64,000 nucleotides of DNA from Enterobacter sp. RHBSTW-00994 (GTDB lineage: Bacteria; Pseudomonadota; Gammaproteobacteria; Enterobacterales; Enterobacteriaceae): contig NZ_CP056199.1 in assembly GCF_013782625.1 (NCBI RefSeq), positions 2,870,588 through 2,934,587 of the forward strand, in the 5' to 3' direction. The translations under genes and the position numbers were made by a program. Below are positions 52,368-63,633 of the stretch, piece by piece. The notes beneath the pieces are model-generated. The model was not told where the DNA came from. It made no database searches and saw only the letters and a list, made by a program, of their open reading frames with translations. How positions within the stretch are numbered: position 1 is the first letter of the stretch; the number at the start of each line of letters is the position of its first letter.

Positions 52368-53162
52368 TTACCCAGCACGCACCACGCGGGTCAGTTTTTC
52401 ATTGTCATCACGAATGAAATCGACCTTCGCTTCGTTGCGCGGATGGTGAGCCAGGAAGTCATCAAACTGAATATGTTCAATGACATATCCCAGATCCAGG
52501 ATGAAACCTATCAGTGCATCACGCTGCTCGTGGAACCACGGTAAATCCCATGCTTCGAATGAGAATGGCGGGAAATTGTTATGTTCAAGGAAGCCAACCG
52601 CTCCTTTCAGTACATCCAGTTCGAGACCTTCAACGTCGATCTTCAGGAAGCGCGTTTTCTGCTCAAAAAGAATATCGTCGAGCTTAACCACCTGAACAAC
52701 ATCTTTTTCAGCACTCATCGCCATCTGAACGCCGGTGTTTGAGCGATACTGCTCAACCATGGAGAAACCGCCAACATTATTCATTTTGTGGTAGTCAGGA
52801 ACAGGAAGCTCAAGCAGTCCGCTCTCCTGTCCAACACCTTTATTAAGGGCGGTTACGTTATTCAGTCGATTGAGGAAAATATTGCCACACAGTTGATAAT
52901 AAACCGTTTTCTGAGGTTCAAAAGAATAAACCTGCCCATTTTGTTCAGCAATCATCAGGGCTGTTGGGATGGTATATGCCCCGAGGTTAGCACCGAGGTC
53001 GAAAACAATAGGCTGGTCAAATCCACGCGTGAATTCTCCCGTGATGGCAAAAAGCCAGTTTTCCCAGTTATCTCGGGTAAAGAGATGATTTGAAATAACA
53101 TCATTTCCAAAGGTCAAAAAGCTACCTTGTGATGAGTTAACGACATGCACTCTTGGTAACAT
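52368..53162 (-). CDS. FkbM family methyltransferase, possibly flagellar glycan methylation
   Basis: 264 residues. The SAM-binding motif is VFDLGANLGAYTIPTALMI (about 52-70) with the acidic residue in VYSFEPQKTVYYQL, and FLKIDVEGLELDVLKG (about 170-185) is the FkbM signature. These enzymes O-methylate sugars or lipids. It lies between yedD and fliE, in a flagellar cluster that also has two glycosyltransferase genes, so methylation of the flagellin glycan is the likeliest role; this is inference. AGGAT precedes the start. Confidence 0.85.
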   Translation of the reverse strand: MLPRVHVVNSSQGSFLTFGNDVISNHLFTRDNWENWLFAITGEFTRGFDQPIVFDLGANLGAYTIPTALMIAEQNGQVYSFEPQKTVYYQLCGNIFLNRLNNVTALNKGVGQESGLLELPVPDYHKMNNVGGFSMVEQYRSNTGVQMAMSAEKDVVQVVKLDDILFEQKTRFLKIDVEGLELDVLKGAVGFLEHNNFPPFSFEAWDLPWFHEQRDALIGFILDLGYVIEHIQFDDFLAHHPRNEAKVDFIRDDNEKLTRVVRAG

Positions 53163-53229
53163 AGGTAATCCTGTATTTTTCTTTATAAAAGCAACATTGT
53201 TGAAAAATCACTGGAAATGACGTCAGACA

Positions 53230-53544
53230 CTACACCTGCATGCCCATCACTTCCTGGTAGGCTGAAACCAGCTTGTTACGCACCTGGATCCCCATCTGAA
53301 GGGAAACGGATGCTTTTTGTAAATCGGTCATCACATCGTTAAGTGCCACGCCAGGTTCACCCAGGGTGAATTTTTCTGCCTGCGTCCGCGCTGCCGTCTG
53401 CGTATCGCTGATGCGATCGAGCGCAGCATGCAGTTGCCCGGCAAAGCTGATGGTCGGCTGTGCGTCCGCCACATTCTGACTCCGGGCCGTCATTGCCGTT
53501 GCCTGCAACTGACTGATTACCCCTTCAATGCCCTGTATAGCCAT
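53230..53544 (-). CDS. fliE: Flagellar hook-basal body protein FliE
   Basis: 104 residues, the E. coli length ([20 protein letters not shown]...[12 protein letters not shown]). FliE joins the MS ring to the proximal rod and is the first exported rod protein. It is monocistronic and divergent from fliF, with 228 bases of shared control region. Confidence 0.97.
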   Translation of the reverse strand: MAIQGIEGVISQLQATAMTARSQNVADAQPTISFAGQLHAALDRISDTQTAARTQAEKFTLGEPGVALNDVMTDLQKASVSLQMGIQVRNKLVSAYQEVMGMQV

Positions 53545-53772
53545 GACTTTCCCCTGGATGGTTTTTTACGCGGTCAAGACTAACAGCTTGTCAATAAGAT
53601 AAAGGCGGTAAATAGCATGAAAAAACCAGGTTATTTGACGCATAGAAAATCCTGAATCATCAAATAATGGCAGGGCCATCAGTATGGAACTTTTGTCGTG
53701 TTTGCCGACCCGGGAGTCAGTTTTGTTTCTCTACACGAATAACGTAACCCACCAGGATTTAAGAGGTGCGCA

Positions 53773-55470
53773 ATGAGTGCGACAGCATCGACAGCACCGC
53801 AAAATAAATCACTCGAGTGGATGAACCGCCTGCGTGCGAATCCTAAAATCCCGTTGATCGTGGCAAGCGCTGCCGCTATTGCGATTCTCGTAGCGATGGT
53901 CTTGTGGGCGAAAAGCCCTGATTACCGGACACTTTATAGCAACCTTTCCGACCAGGATGGCGGTGCGATCGTCACCCAACTCACCCAGATGAACATCCCT
54001 TATCGCTTTGCTGATAACGGCGGTGCGCTTGAGGTTCCTGCGGATAAAGTGCATGAACTGCGTCTGCGCCTGGCACAACAAGGTCTGCCAAAAGGGGGCG
54101 CTGTCGGCTTTGAACTGCTGGATCAGGAAAAATTCGGTATCAGTCAGTTCAGCGAGCAGGTGAACTACCAGCGTGCGCTGGAAGGTGAGCTGGCCCGAAC
54201 AATTGAAACACTTGGCCCGGTAAAAAGTGCACGCGTGCATCTGGCCATGCCAAAACCGTCTCTGTTTGTCCGCGAACAAAAATCTCCGTCAGCGTCTGTT
54301 ACCGTCAATCTCGAACCCGGCCGCGCGCTGGATGAGGGACAAATCAGTGCCGTAACGCATTTGGTATCCAGTGCGGTTGCAGGCTTGCCGCCAGGCAACG
54401 TTACGCTGGTTGATCAGAGCGGCCATCTGTTAACCCAATCCAATACTGCCGGTCGTGATCTGAACGACGCGCAGCTGAAATACGCGACAGACGTAGAGAA
54501 CCGTCTCCAGCGTCGCATCGAAGCCATTCTTGGCCCTATCGTCGGTAACAGCAACGTACACGCACAGGTTACTGCGCAGATCGACTTTGCTAATAAAGAG
54601 CAAACCGAAGAGCAGTACAGCCCGAACGGTGATGCGGCACAAGCGGTAATGCGTTCCCGTCAGGTCAATGAGAACGAACAAATTGGTGGCGCTTACCCCG
54701 GTGGCGTACCCGGTGCGCTCTCTAACCAGCCTGCTCCGGCTAACGCTGCCCCCATCACGACACCTGCTGCCAATCAACAGAATGGTCAGCAGAACGGTCA
54801 GCAAAATAATCAACAGCAGGGCTCAACGGCGACCAATAATTCATCTGGACCACGTTCCACCAGCCGCAATGAGACCACCAACTACGAAGTTGATCGTACG
54901 ATCCGCCACACCAAAATGAATGTCGGTGATGTGCAGCGTCTGTCAGTTGCTGTCGTGGTGAACTACAAAACGCTGCCGGATGGCAAACCGCTGCCGCTGA
55001 CTGCCGATCAGATGAAGCAGATCGAAGACCTGACCCGCGAAGCCATGGGTTATTCAGAAAAACGTGGCGATACCCTCAACGTGGTGAACTCGCCATTCAG
55101 CGCAGTTGATGAAACGGGTGGCGAACTTCCATTCTGGCAACAGCAGTCGTTTATCGATCAGTTGATGTCCGCAGGTCGTTGGTTGCTGGTGCTGATTGTG
55201 GCCTGGCTACTGTGGCGCAAAGGCATTCGTCCACAGCTCACGCGTCGTGCTGAAGAAGCGAAAGCAGCCCGGGAACAACTCTCGGCACGTCAGGAAGTGG
55301 AAGATGCGGTCGAGGTTCGCCTGAGCAAAGACGAGCAAATGCAGCAGCGCCGTGCTAACCAGCGCCTGGGTGCTGAAGTCATGAGCCAGCGTATTCGCGA
55401 AATGTCAGATAACGATCCGCGCGTTGTGGCGCTGGTCATTCGCCAGTGGATGAATAACGATCATGAGTAA
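53773..55470 (+). CDS. fliF: Flagellar MS-ring protein FliF
   Basis: 565 residues (E. coli 552). Two membrane helices near residues 25-45 ([20 protein letters not shown]) and 457-475 ([12 protein letters not shown]) flank the periplasmic ring-building domains. A Gln/Asn/Ala-rich linker (about 325-360) is longer than usual. The cytoplasmic C-terminus binds FliG. First gene of the fliF-fliR operon; AGAGGTG precedes the ATG. Confidence 0.98.
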   Translation: MSATASTAPQNKSLEWMNRLRANPKIPLIVASAAAIAILVAMVLWAKSPDYRTLYSNLSDQDGGAIVTQLTQMNIPYRFADNGGALEVPADKVHELRLRLAQQGLPKGGAVGFELLDQEKFGISQFSEQVNYQRALEGELARTIETLGPVKSARVHLAMPKPSLFVREQKSPSASVTVNLEPGRALDEGQISAVTHLVSSAVAGLPPGNVTLVDQSGHLLTQSNTAGRDLNDAQLKYATDVENRLQRRIEAILGPIVGNSNVHAQVTAQIDFANKEQTEEQYSPNGDAAQAVMRSRQVNENEQIGGAYPGGVPGALSNQPAPANAAPITTPAANQQNGQQNGQQNNQQQGSTATNNSSGPRSTSRNETTNYEVDRTIRHTKMNVGDVQRLSVAVVVNYKTLPDGKPLPLTADQMKQIEDLTREAMGYSEKRGDTLNVVNSPFSAVDETGGELPFWQQQSFIDQLMSAGRWLLVLIVAWLLWRKGIRPQLTRRAEEAKAAREQLSARQEVEDAVEVRLSKDEQMQQRRANQRLGAEVMSQRIREMSDNDPRVVALVIRQWMNNDHE

Positions 55471-56464
55471 CACTACCCTTTCAGGCACAGATAAAAGTGT
55501 CATCCTGCTGATGACCATTGGCGAAGACCGCGCGGCGGAGGTGTTTAAACACCTCTCCGATCGCGAAGTCCAGACGCTCAGCGCCGCCATGGCGAACGTG
55601 CGTCAGATTTCGAACACCCAGTTAACGGAGGTGCTGGCTGAGTTTGAGCGCGAGGCAGAACAGTTTGCCGCCCTCAACGTCAACGCCAACGAATACCTGC
55701 GTTCAGTACTGGTCAAAGCGCTGGGTGAAGAACGTGCGGCCAGTCTGCTGGAAGATATTCTGGAAACCCGCGACACTGCCAGCGGCATCGAAACGCTCAA
55801 CTTTATGGAGCCGCAGAGTGCCGCCGACCTTATTCGCGACGAGCACCCGCAGATCATCGCCACCATTCTGGTCCACCTCAAACGCGGCCAGGCAGCCGAT
55901 ATTCTGGCGCTGTTCGACGAACGTCTGCGCCACGATGTCATGCTACGTATCGCCACATTTGGTGGTGTCCAGCCAGCCGCGCTGGCGGAACTGACCGAAG
56001 TGCTGAACAACCTGCTCGACGGCCAGAACCTCAAGCGCAGCAAAATGGGCGGCGTGAGAACGGCAGCCGAAATTATCAACCTGATGAAAACACAGCAGGA
56101 AGAAGCGGTTATTACTGCAGTTCGCGAATTCGATGGCGAACTGGCACAAAAAATTATCGACGAGATGTTCCTGTTCGAAAACCTGGTCGAAGTGGACGAT
56201 CGCAGCATCCAGCGCCTGCTTCAGGAAGTGGACTCCGAGTCGCTGCTTATCGCTCTCAAAGGGGCCGAACAGCCACTGCGCGAGAAGTTCCTGCGCAACA
56301 TGTCTCAGCGTGCGGCGGATATCCTGCGCGACGACCTTGCCAACCGTGGCCCGGTTCGTCTCTCTCAGGTCGAAAACGAACAGAAAGCGATCCTGCTTAT
56401 TGTGCGTCGTCTGGCGGAAACCGGCGAAATGGTAATTGGCAGCGGAGACGACACTTATGTCTAA
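55463..56464 (+). CDS. fliG: Flagellar motor switch protein FliG
   Basis: 333 residues (E. coli 331) with the N-terminal FliF-binding domain, middle domain with [14 protein letters not shown] and C-terminal torque domain ([30 protein letters not shown]). The charged C-terminal residues that face MotA are present. It overlaps fliF by 8 bp. Confidence 0.98.
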   Translation: MSNTTLSGTDKSVILLMTIGEDRAAEVFKHLSDREVQTLSAAMANVRQISNTQLTEVLAEFEREAEQFAALNVNANEYLRSVLVKALGEERAASLLEDILETRDTASGIETLNFMEPQSAADLIRDEHPQIIATILVHLKRGQAADILALFDERLRHDVMLRIATFGGVQPAALAELTEVLNNLLDGQNLKRSKMGGVRTAAEIINLMKTQQEEAVITAVREFDGELAQKIIDEMFLFENLVEVDDRSIQRLLQEVDSESLLIALKGAEQPLREKFLRNMSQRAADILRDDLANRGPVRLSQVENEQKAILLIVRRLAETGEMVIGSGDDTYV

Positions 56465-57164
56465 TGAGCTGCCGTGGACGCGCTGGACACCCGATGACCT
56501 CGCCCCTCCTGTGACCGAGTTCACGCCAGCAATGATGTTGCCCGATGAGGGCGATGTCACTGATGATGCTCCTGAGCTCAGTGAGGAAGAACAACGCACG
56601 CAGATGCTGGCTCAACTGCAAATGCAGGCGCACGAGCAGGGCTTTAACGCCGGTATGAACGAAGGGCGTCAAAAAGGCCATGAGCTAGGCTATCAGGAAG
56701 GTTTAGCACAAGGATTAGAGCAGGGTCAGGAACAGGCGCGTCAGCAGCAAGCGCCGATCAATGCCCGCATGCAACAACTGGTGAGTGAGTTCCAACATAC
56801 TCTTGATGCGCTGGACAGCGTCATTGCATCGCGTCTGATGCAGATGGCGCTAGAGGCTGCACGCCAGGTGATCGGCCAGACACCCGTTGTCGATAACGCT
56901 GCACTGATCAAACAAATACAGGGTTTGCTGCAACAGGAACCGTTGTTCAGCGGCAAACCTCAGTTGCGTGTACATCCTGATGATTTACAACGTGTTGAAG
57001 AGAGCCTTGGCGCGACGCTTAGCCTTCATGGCTGGCGTTTACGCGGTGACCCGTCACTTCATCATGGCGGCTGCAAAGTCTCTGCCGATGAGGGCGATCT
57101 CGATGCCAGCGTGGCAACCCGCTGGCAAGAGCTGTGCCGTCTGGCTGCACCGGGAGTCGTCTGA
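56457..57164 (+). CDS. fliH: Flagellar export ATPase regulator FliH
   Basis: The ATG at 56457 gives 235 residues ([18 protein letters not shown]...), similar to E. coli (228). GxxxG-type repeats in [20 protein letters not shown] form the stalk helix; the C-terminal part ([20 protein letters not shown]) resembles peripheral-stalk subunits. It dimerises on FliI. It overlaps both fliG and fliI. Confidence 0.96.
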   Translation: MSNELPWTRWTPDDLAPPVTEFTPAMMLPDEGDVTDDAPELSEEEQRTQMLAQLQMQAHEQGFNAGMNEGRQKGHELGYQEGLAQGLEQGQEQARQQQAPINARMQQLVSEFQHTLDALDSVIASRLMQMALEAARQVIGQTPVVDNAALIKQIQGLLQQEPLFSGKPQLRVHPDDLQRVEESLGATLSLHGWRLRGDPSLHHGGCKVSADEGDLDASVATRWQELCRLAAPGVV

Positions 57165-58534
57165 TGACTGCACGCCTCACGCGCTGGCTTAACACGCTCG
57201 ATAATTTTGAAACGAAGATGGCGCAACTGCCATCTGTTCGTCGTTATGGACGTCTGACGCGCGCCACCGGGTTGGTGCTTGAAGCCACAGGTTTACAGTT
57301 ACCGCTGGGAGCAACCTGTGTTATTGAACGCCAGGACGGAATTGAGACACGCGAAGTGGAAAGTGAAGTGGTTGGCTTTAACGGTCAACGTCTCTTTCTG
57401 ATGCCGCTTGAAGAGGTAGAGGGCGTGCTTCCCGGCGCACGTGTCTACGCTAAGAACTACGCGGGCGACGGTCTGCAAAGCGGGAAACAGTTACCGCTTG
57501 GCCCGGCACTTTTAGGCCGCGTGCTCGATGGCAGCGGCAAGCCGCTCGACGGTCTGCCCTCCCCTGACACCACCGAAACCGGTGCGCTAATCACACAGCC
57601 GTTTAACCCGCTACAACGTACGCCTATCGAGCACGTGCTGGATACTGGCGTTCGTCCGATCAACGCCCTGCTCACCGTGGGTCGAGGGCAGCGTATGGGT
57701 CTGTTTGCCGGTTCCGGTGTTGGTAAATCGGTTCTGCTCGGCATGATGGCACGCTATACCCAGGCCGACGTGATTGTGGTGGGGCTGATTGGTGAACGTG
57801 GTCGTGAAGTTAAAGATTTTATCGAGAATATTCTCGGTGCTGATGGCCGCGCACGCTCGGTGGTGATCGCCGCTCCGGCCGATGTTTCGCCGCTGCTGCG
57901 TATGCAAGGGGCTGCTTATGCCACGCGTATCGCTGAAGATTTCCGTGACCGTGGGCAGCACGTCCTGCTGATCATGGACTCGCTTACCCGTTATGCCATG
58001 GCGCAGCGTGAAATTGCCCTGGCAATCGGCGAACCACCAGCCACTAAAGGTTATCCACCTTCTGTATTCGCCAAACTTCCCGCTCTGGTTGAACGCGCGG
58101 GTAACGGCATCACTGGCGGCGGTTCAATTACGGCATTTTATACCGTACTGACCGAAGGCGATGACCAGCAGGACCCGATTGCCGACTCAGCACGTGCGAT
58201 CCTCGACGGACACATTGTACTGTCGCGTCGTCTGGCTGAAGCAGGACACTATCCTGCAATCGATATTGAAGCCTCAATCAGCCGTGCAATGACGGCACTG
58301 ATTACAGAGAAGCATTACGCCCGTGTGCGTAACTTCAAACAACTGCTCTCCAGTTTCCAGCGTAACCGCGATTTGGTCAGCGTGGGGGCGTATGCCAAAG
58401 GCAGCGACCCGATGCTCGATAAAGCGATTGCCTTATGGCCGCAACTGGAAGCGTTCTTGCAACAAGGTATTTTTGAACGTGCCGACTGGGAAGATTCAAT
58501 TCAGGCTCTGGATCTGATTTTCCCGCAGGTGTAA
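57164..58534 (+). CDS. fliI: Flagellar export ATPase FliI
   Basis: The ATG at 57164 overlaps the fliH stop (TGATG) and gives 456 residues. F1-type ATPase: Walker [16 protein letters not shown], Walker [21 protein letters not shown], and [12 protein letters not shown]. The hexamer energises unfolding and export of substrates at the flagellar type III gate. Confidence 0.98.
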   Translation: MTARLTRWLNTLDNFETKMAQLPSVRRYGRLTRATGLVLEATGLQLPLGATCVIERQDGIETREVESEVVGFNGQRLFLMPLEEVEGVLPGARVYAKNYAGDGLQSGKQLPLGPALLGRVLDGSGKPLDGLPSPDTTETGALITQPFNPLQRTPIEHVLDTGVRPINALLTVGRGQRMGLFAGSGVGKSVLLGMMARYTQADVIVVGLIGERGREVKDFIENILGADGRARSVVIAAPADVSPLLRMQGAAYATRIAEDFRDRGQHVLLIMDSLTRYAMAQREIALAIGEPPATKGYPPSVFAKLPALVERAGNGITGGGSITAFYTVLTEGDDQQDPIADSARAILDGHIVLSRRLAEAGHYPAIDIEASISRAMTALITEKHYARVRNFKQLLSSFQRNRDLVSVGAYAKGSDPMLDKAIALWPQLEAFLQQGIFERADWEDSIQALDLIFPQV

Positions 58535-58555
58535 CACAGGTGGAGGGCGAAGGTC

Positions 58556-58999
58556 ATGGCGCAAAATAGCGCGTTATCAACGCTAAAAGATCTGGCTGAA
58601 AAAGAAGTTGATGATGCCGCATTGCAACTTGGTGCAATGCGGCGTGGATGTCAGCAGGCTGAAGAACAGTTGAAGATGTTAATCGACTATCAGCATGAGT
58701 ATCGCACCAACCTCAATACCGATATGACACAAGGCATTGGTAGCCAGCGATGGATTAACTATCAGCAGTTTATCCAGACGCTCGAAAAGGCGATCGAACA
58801 GCATCGCCTGCAGCTTAACCAGTGGACCCAAAAAGTGGATACAGCGCTGAATTTCTGGCGCGAGAAAAAGCAGCGACTGCAGGCCTGGCAAACATTACAG
58901 GATCGGCAAGTTGCTGCAACGACCCTCGCCGAAAACCGCCTGGATCAGAAAAAAATGGATGAGTTTGCCCAGCGCGCATCAATGAGGAAACCTGAATGA
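58556..58999 (+). CDS. fliJ: Flagellar export chaperone FliJ
   Basis: 147 residues, the E. coli length; an antiparallel coiled coil ([40 protein letters not shown]). FliJ is the central stalk of the FliI ring and contacts FlhA. GGAGG lies a normal distance before the ATG. Confidence 0.96.
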   Translation: MAQNSALSTLKDLAEKEVDDAALQLGAMRRGCQQAEEQLKMLIDYQHEYRTNLNTDMTQGIGSQRWINYQQFIQTLEKAIEQHRLQLNQWTQKVDTALNFWREKKQRLQAWQTLQDRQVAATTLAENRLDQKKMDEFAQRASMRKPE

Positions 59000-60240
59000 T
59001 CACACTGCAACAACTGTTGGTGTCCGACCTCGACCTGTCTGGCGGTTCACAGACGGGAAAATCAGCCGATGGCGCGCAAGATTTTCTCTCGCTGCTGGCC
59101 GGAGCCTTAACGGATACCGCAGGCCAGGGCAAAGACGCTCCGCTGACCCTTGCCGACCTCAAAGCGGCCGGAAGTAAGCTGTCCAAAGCCGCGCTTGAAA
59201 AAGATGGCGACACGACGCTACAGGCGAAAATTGCCGATCTGCTCTCCCGTCAGGAGACGCTCAGTGGCGATGACACTGCGCAAACTACTGCGCTGCAAAG
59301 TCTTGTCTCCGGCCTGATGCCGGTTAAAGCTGGGGAGGCACTCAAAGCGCTGAACACCACGGCGACAAAAGATGACAGCAAGACCGAGCTTAATGAAGAA
59401 GAGTTGGCTGGCTTAAGTGCGCTGATGGCGATGTTGCCACACCAGCAAACAACCGCGCCGGTTACTCCCCAGTCAACACATGCTGAAGGTGTTACTGCAC
59501 AAGCGGCTCTCAATTCTACCGGATTAGCGCAAATCGCTACTGGCCAACAGCCCGTGCAGAGCAATGTTTCCGCTGGACATGATAAGACGCCACCACAGTC
59601 TCAATATCAGGCTCTGACCCAGAGTGCTGACACGACGCTGCCAGCCAATACAACGGCTACACCGGCAGTCGCCGCCATTGCCGAAAAACAGGATCTGGCG
59701 AGTAATACCTCGTCGACAACACCGACGGCCACTCTGGCTCCGATTGTCAGCAGCCAGGCGACCTCTCAGCCTGCCGCAACCGTTGCAACGGCTCCGGTGC
59801 TGAGCCAACCGTTGGGAAGCAGTGAGTGGCAACAGACGTTGAGCCAGCACATCACCCTGTTTACCCGCCAGGGACAACAAACAGCGGAATTACGTCTGCA
59901 CCCGGAAGATCTGGGCCAGGTTCAGATTTCGCTTAAACTGGATGATAACCAGGCGCAACTGCAGATGGTCTCTGCACACAGCCATGTACGTGCAGCCCTG
60001 GAAGCGGCCTTGCCGGTACTGCGTACTCAACTGGCGGAAAACGGCATTCAGCTGTCTCAGAGCAGCGTCAGCAGTGAGAGCTTCGCCGGACAGCAGCAGT
60101 CGTCATCCCAGCAACAACAGCAGGCTTCACGTTCCGGCCAACAAGGCGGTTTTAATGAAGAGAGTGATGAGTTACTGCTAACCCCTGCTGCGTTGCAATC
60201 CGCCGCACGTGGAAACGGTGCAGTAGACATCTTCGCCTAA
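58996..60240 (+). CDS. fliK: Flagellar hook-length control protein FliK
   Basis: 414 residues (E. coli 375). The N-terminal ruler region is variable, Ala/Thr/Gln-rich and longer than in E. coli; the C-terminal switch domain ([40 protein letters not shown]) is conserved. FliK is exported, measures the hook and switches FlhB specificity. It overlaps fliJ by 4 bp. Confidence 0.95.
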   Translation: MITLQQLLVSDLDLSGGSQTGKSADGAQDFLSLLAGALTDTAGQGKDAPLTLADLKAAGSKLSKAALEKDGDTTLQAKIADLLSRQETLSGDDTAQTTALQSLVSGLMPVKAGEALKALNTTATKDDSKTELNEEELAGLSALMAMLPHQQTTAPVTPQSTHAEGVTAQAALNSTGLAQIATGQQPVQSNVSAGHDKTPPQSQYQALTQSADTTLPANTTATPAVAAIAEKQDLASNTSSTTPTATLAPIVSSQATSQPAATVATAPVLSQPLGSSEWQQTLSQHITLFTRQGQQTAELRLHPEDLGQVQISLKLDDNQAQLQMVSAHSHVRAALEAALPVLRTQLAENGIQLSQSSVSSESFAGQQQSSSQQQQQASRSGQQGGFNEESDELLLTPAALQSAARGNGAVDIFA

Positions 60241-60254
60241 ACGCCAGAGGTAGC

Positions 60255-60309
60255 GTGATTATCTCCGTCTTTTCCACGCTTTGACGTAAGCAGGACACGG
60301 GATAATCAC
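60255..60309. repeat. Inverted repeat in the fliK-fliL gap
   Basis: GTGATTATC (60255-60263) and GATAATCAC (60301-60309); CCGT and ACGG extend the pairing with one unpaired T. The stem has no U tract and may set mRNA stability or fliL expression, as the 105-base gap is the largest in the operon. Confidence 0.65.
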
Positions 60310-60345
60310 CTCATTAGCTGTACCGAAACAGGAAGCTCGTATCAG

Positions 60346-60813
60346 ATGACTGACTCCGCTATCACCAAAAAAAGTAAGCGTTCCATCTGGATCCCGCTGC
60401 TGGTGTTGATCACGCTCGCAGCCTGCGCAACCGCAGGCTATAGTTACTGGCGCATGCAGCAGGAACCTACTGCAGCAGCCAAAGCTGAACCCCCGCCACC
60501 GCCGGTCCCGGTATTTTTCCCACTGGATACCTTTACCGTTAACCTGGGTGATGCGGATCGTGTGCTGTACATCGGTATTACGCTACGTCTGAAAGACGAG
60601 GGAACCCGTTCCCGTCTGAATGATTACCTGCCGGAAGTGCGCAGCCGTTTGCTGTTGCTGTTCTCTCGTCAGGATGCCTCGACGCTTGCTACCGATGACG
60701 GAAAGCAAAAGCTGGTCGAAGCCATCAAACAAGCATTGGCCGCTCCGTTGGTCAGTGGTCAACCTAAGCAGGAAGTCACTGACGTTCTGTATACAGCCTT
60801 CATTCTGCGGTAA
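60346..60813 (+). CDS. fliL: Flagellar basal body protein FliL
   Basis: 155 residues with one N-terminal membrane helix ([20 protein letters not shown]), a proline linker ([12 protein letters not shown]) and a periplasmic stomatin-like domain ([20 protein letters not shown]). It forms rings around stator units and aids torque. First gene after the long fliK gap. Confidence 0.97.
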   Translation: MTDSAITKKSKRSIWIPLLVLITLAACATAGYSYWRMQQEPTAAAKAEPPPPPVPVFFPLDTFTVNLGDADRVLYIGITLRLKDEGTRSRLNDYLPEVRSRLLLLFSRQDASTLATDDGKQKLVEAIKQALAAPLVSGQPKQEVTDVLYTAFILR

Positions 60814-60817
60814 CGAC

Positions 60818-61822
60818 ATGGGCGACAGTATTCTTTCTCAGGCAGAAATCGACGCGCTGCTCAACGGCGATAGCGATAAAAGTGATGACCCGCAACCGGG
60901 GCTCGGTGGCGATAGCGATATTCGTCCCTATGACCCGAATACACAGCGGCGCGTGGTGCGTGAGCGTCTTCAGGCACTGGAGATCATCAACGAACGTTTT
61001 GCACGACAGTTCCGTATGGGGCTGTTCAACCTGTTGCGTCGTAGCCCGGACATTACCGTCGGTGCGATCCGCATTCAGCCGTATCATGAGTTCGCCCGCA
61101 ACTTGCCGGTGCCAACCAACCTTAACCTGATTCATCTGAAGCCTCTGCGCGGAACCGGGCTGTTCGTGTTTTCTCCGAGTCTGGTTTTCATCGCAGTAGA
61201 TAACCTGTTCGGCGGTGATGGTCGCTTCCCGACGAAAGTCGAAGGACGTGAATTTACCCACACTGAGCAGCGTGTCATCAACCGCATGCTGAAACTGGCG
61301 CTGGAATCTTATAGCGACGCATGGAAAGCGATTAACCCGCTGGAAGTGGAATATGTCCGTTCTGAGATGCAGGTGAAATTCACCAATATCACCACCTCTC
61401 CGAACGACATCGTCGTGAACACGCCATTCCATGTGGAAATCGGTAACCTGACCGGTGAGTTTAATATTTGTCTGCCATTCAGCATGATTGAACCGTTGCG
61501 CGAGCTGCTGGTGAACCCACCGCTGGAAAACTCCCGTAATGAAGATCAGAACTGGCGTGAAAATCTGGTGCGTCAGGTGCAGCATTCACAACTCGAGCTC
61601 GTGGCGAGCTTCGCTGATATCTCATTGCGGTTATCACAGATCCTGAAATTACAACCCGGTGATGTTCTGCCGATAGAAAAACCCGACCGCATTATTGCCC
61701 ATGTGGATGGTGTCCCCGTACTGACAAGTCAGTACGGCACAGTAAACGGCCAGTATGCGTTACGCGTTGAGCACTTGATCAACCCGATATTGAATTCGCT
61801 GAATGAGGAACAGCCCAAATGA
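60818..61822 (+). CDS. fliM: Flagellar motor switch protein FliM
   Basis: The ATG at 60818 gives 334 residues, the E. coli length. The start MGDSILSQAEIDALLNGDSD is the CheY-P binding peptide, then the CheC-like middle domain with GxGxRF-type residues and a C-terminal SpoA domain (LKLQPGDVLPIEKPDRIIAH). It follows fliL by 4 bp. Confidence 0.98.
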   Translation: MGDSILSQAEIDALLNGDSDKSDDPQPGLGGDSDIRPYDPNTQRRVVRERLQALEIINERFARQFRMGLFNLLRRSPDITVGAIRIQPYHEFARNLPVPTNLNLIHLKPLRGTGLFVFSPSLVFIAVDNLFGGDGRFPTKVEGREFTHTEQRVINRMLKLALESYSDAWKAINPLEVEYVRSEMQVKFTNITTSPNDIVVNTPFHVEIGNLTGEFNICLPFSMIEPLRELLVNPPLENSRNEDQNWRENLVRQVQHSQLELVASFADISLRLSQILKLQPGDVLPIEKPDRIIAHVDGVPVLTSQYGTVNGQYALRVEHLINPILNSLNEEQPK

Positions 61823-62232
61823 GTGACATTAACAATCCGTCCGATGAAAACAGCGGAGCACTGGACGATCTGTGGGCTGACGCGTTAAACGAGCAAAAAA
61901 CGACACCCGCTAAAAGTGCAGCAGATGCTGTCTTCCAGCAGTTGGGCGGTGGTGACGTTAGCGGGACGCTTCAGGATATCGACCTGATCATGGATATCCC
62001 GGTCAAACTGACCGTGGAACTGGGCCGTACCCGCATGACCATTAAAGAACTGCTGCGCCTGACGCAGGGTTCTGTGGTAGCGCTTGACGGCCTGGCCGGT
62101 GAACCACTGGATATTCTGATCAACGGTTATCTGATTGCTCAGGGTGAAGTTGTGGTCGTGGCCGATAAATATGGCGTGCGCATCACCGACATCATCACGC
62201 CGTCTGAACGTATGCGTCGTCTGAGCCGTTAA
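61819..62232 (+). CDS. fliN: Flagellar motor switch protein FliN
   Basis: 137 residues, the E. coli length: a variable acidic N-terminus and a SpoA domain (DIPVKLTVELGRTRMTIKEL, GEPLDILINGYLIAQGEVVV). It forms the base of the C-ring and holds FliH. Overlaps fliM by 4 bp. Confidence 0.97.
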   Translation: MSDINNPSDENSGALDDLWADALNEQKTTPAKSAADAVFQQLGGGDVSGTLQDIDLIMDIPVKLTVELGRTRMTIKELLRLTQGSVVALDGLAGEPLDILINGYLIAQGEVVVVADKYGVRITDIITPSERMRRLSR

Positions 62233-62234
62233 GA

Positions 62235-62609
62235 ATGAAAACGGAGGCAACAGTATCGCACCCTTCCGCCGTCCCGGATTCACCGCTACTCCAGGTGAGC
62301 GGCGCACTGTTCGGTATTATTGCCTTTATTCTCATCGCCGCCTGGCTGGCAAAGCGCTTTGGCCTGGCGGGGAAAACGGCCACTGCTCGCGGCCTGAAAG
62401 TCAGTGCCAGCACATCGCTTGGGCCACGTGAACGTGTGGTGATTGTTGATGTTGAAGATGCACGACTGGTGTTGGGCGTGACCGCATCACAGATCAATGT
62501 CTTGCATAAACTGCCTCCGGCGCCTGTCTCTGGCGAAACGGATGCAGAGAAACCTGCGGATTTTCAGTCCGTCATGAAGAGTTTGCTTAAGCGTTCCGGG
62601 AGATCCTGA
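62235..62609 (+). CDS. fliO: Flagellar export protein FliO
   Basis: 124 residues with one membrane helix ([20 protein letters not shown]) and a small cytoplasmic domain ([20 protein letters not shown]). FliO helps FliP assemble into the export gate. It starts 2 bp after fliN and overlaps fliP by one base. Confidence 0.94.
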   Translation: MKTEATVSHPSAVPDSPLLQVSGALFGIIAFILIAAWLAKRFGLAGKTATARGLKVSASTSLGPRERVVIVDVEDARLVLGVTASQINVLHKLPPAPVSGETDAEKPADFQSVMKSLLKRSGRS

Positions 62610-63346
62610 TGCGCCGTTTGTTGTCCCTTACGCTTGCAGGCGTTGGTCTGTTTGCTCCCGCCGTCTATGCACAACTGCCAGGTTTAGTCTCAACTCCCCT
62701 TGCCGGTGGCGGGCAGAGCTGGTCACTTCCGATACAGACTCTGGTGTTTATCACGTCGTTGACGTTTATTCCGGCAATCTTGCTGATGATGACCAGCTTC
62801 ACGCGCATCATCATCGTATTCGGTTTGCTGCGAAATGCGCTCGGTACACCTTCCGCGCCACCTAACCAGGTTCTGCTGGGACTTGCACTGTTCCTGACCT
62901 TTTTCATTATGTCGCCGGTGATTGATAAGATTTATACCGACGCCTATCAGCCATTTAGCGAAGATAAGATTTCCATGCAGGTTGCACTGGAAAAAGGTGC
63001 TCAGCCTCTGCGCGAGTTCATGCTGCGTCAAACGCGTGAAGCGGATTTAGCCCTCTTTGCCCGTCTGGCCAATGCGGGCCCGATTCAGGGGCCGGAAGCT
63101 GTGCCAATGCGTATTTTGCTGCCAGCCTATGTCACCAGCGAGCTGAAAACGGCATTCCAGATTGGATTTACTATTTTTATTCCATTTCTGATTATCGACC
63201 TGGTTATCGCCAGTGTCCTGATGGCCCTCGGGATGATGATGGTTCCACCTGCAACCATTGCGCTGCCATTTAAGATTATGCTCTTCGTTCTGGTTGATGG
63301 CTGGCAGTTGCTGGTCAGTTCGCTGGCGCAAAGTTTCTACAGTTAA
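62609..63346 (+). CDS. fliP: Flagellar export gate protein FliP
   Basis: 245 residues, the E. coli length, with a cleavable signal ([18 protein letters not shown]) and four membrane helices; conserved [20 protein letters not shown] and [20 protein letters not shown]. Five copies form the core of the FliPQR gate. Confidence 0.98.
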   Translation: MRRLLSLTLAGVGLFAPAVYAQLPGLVSTPLAGGGQSWSLPIQTLVFITSLTFIPAILLMMTSFTRIIIVFGLLRNALGTPSAPPNQVLLGLALFLTFFIMSPVIDKIYTDAYQPFSEDKISMQVALEKGAQPLREFMLRQTREADLALFARLANAGPIQGPEAVPMRILLPAYVTSELKTAFQIGFTIFIPFLIIDLVIASVLMALGMMMVPPATIALPFKIMLFVLVDGWQLLVSSLAQSFYS

Positions 63347-63356
63347 GGAGCGCGCA

Positions 63357-63626
63357 ATGACACCAGAATCGGTCATGATGATGGGCACGGAGGCGATGAA
63401 AGTAGCTATCGCTGTTGCCGCGCCCCTGTTGCTTGTTGCCCTGGTTACCGGTCTGATTATCAGTATTCTTCAGGCCGCCACGCAGATTAACGAAATGACA
63501 CTGTCCTTTATCCCAAAAATCATCGCCGTATTCGTGGCGATTATTGTTGCCGGACCGTGGATGCTGAATTTGTTGCTGGACTATATGCGCAATCTGTTTA
63601 CCAACTTGCCGTACATCATCGGCTGA
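63357..63626 (+). CDS. fliQ: Flagellar export gate protein FliQ
   Basis: The ATG at 63357, with AAGGAG upstream, gives 89 residues, the E. coli length ([20 protein letters not shown]...). Two membrane helices form a hairpin; four copies pack around FliP5R1. Confidence 0.97.
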   Translation: MTPESVMMMGTEAMKVAIAVAAPLLLVALVTGLIISILQAATQINEMTLSFIPKIIAVFVAIIVAGPWMLNLLLDYMRNLFTNLPYIIG

Positions 63627-63633
63627 TATCAGG

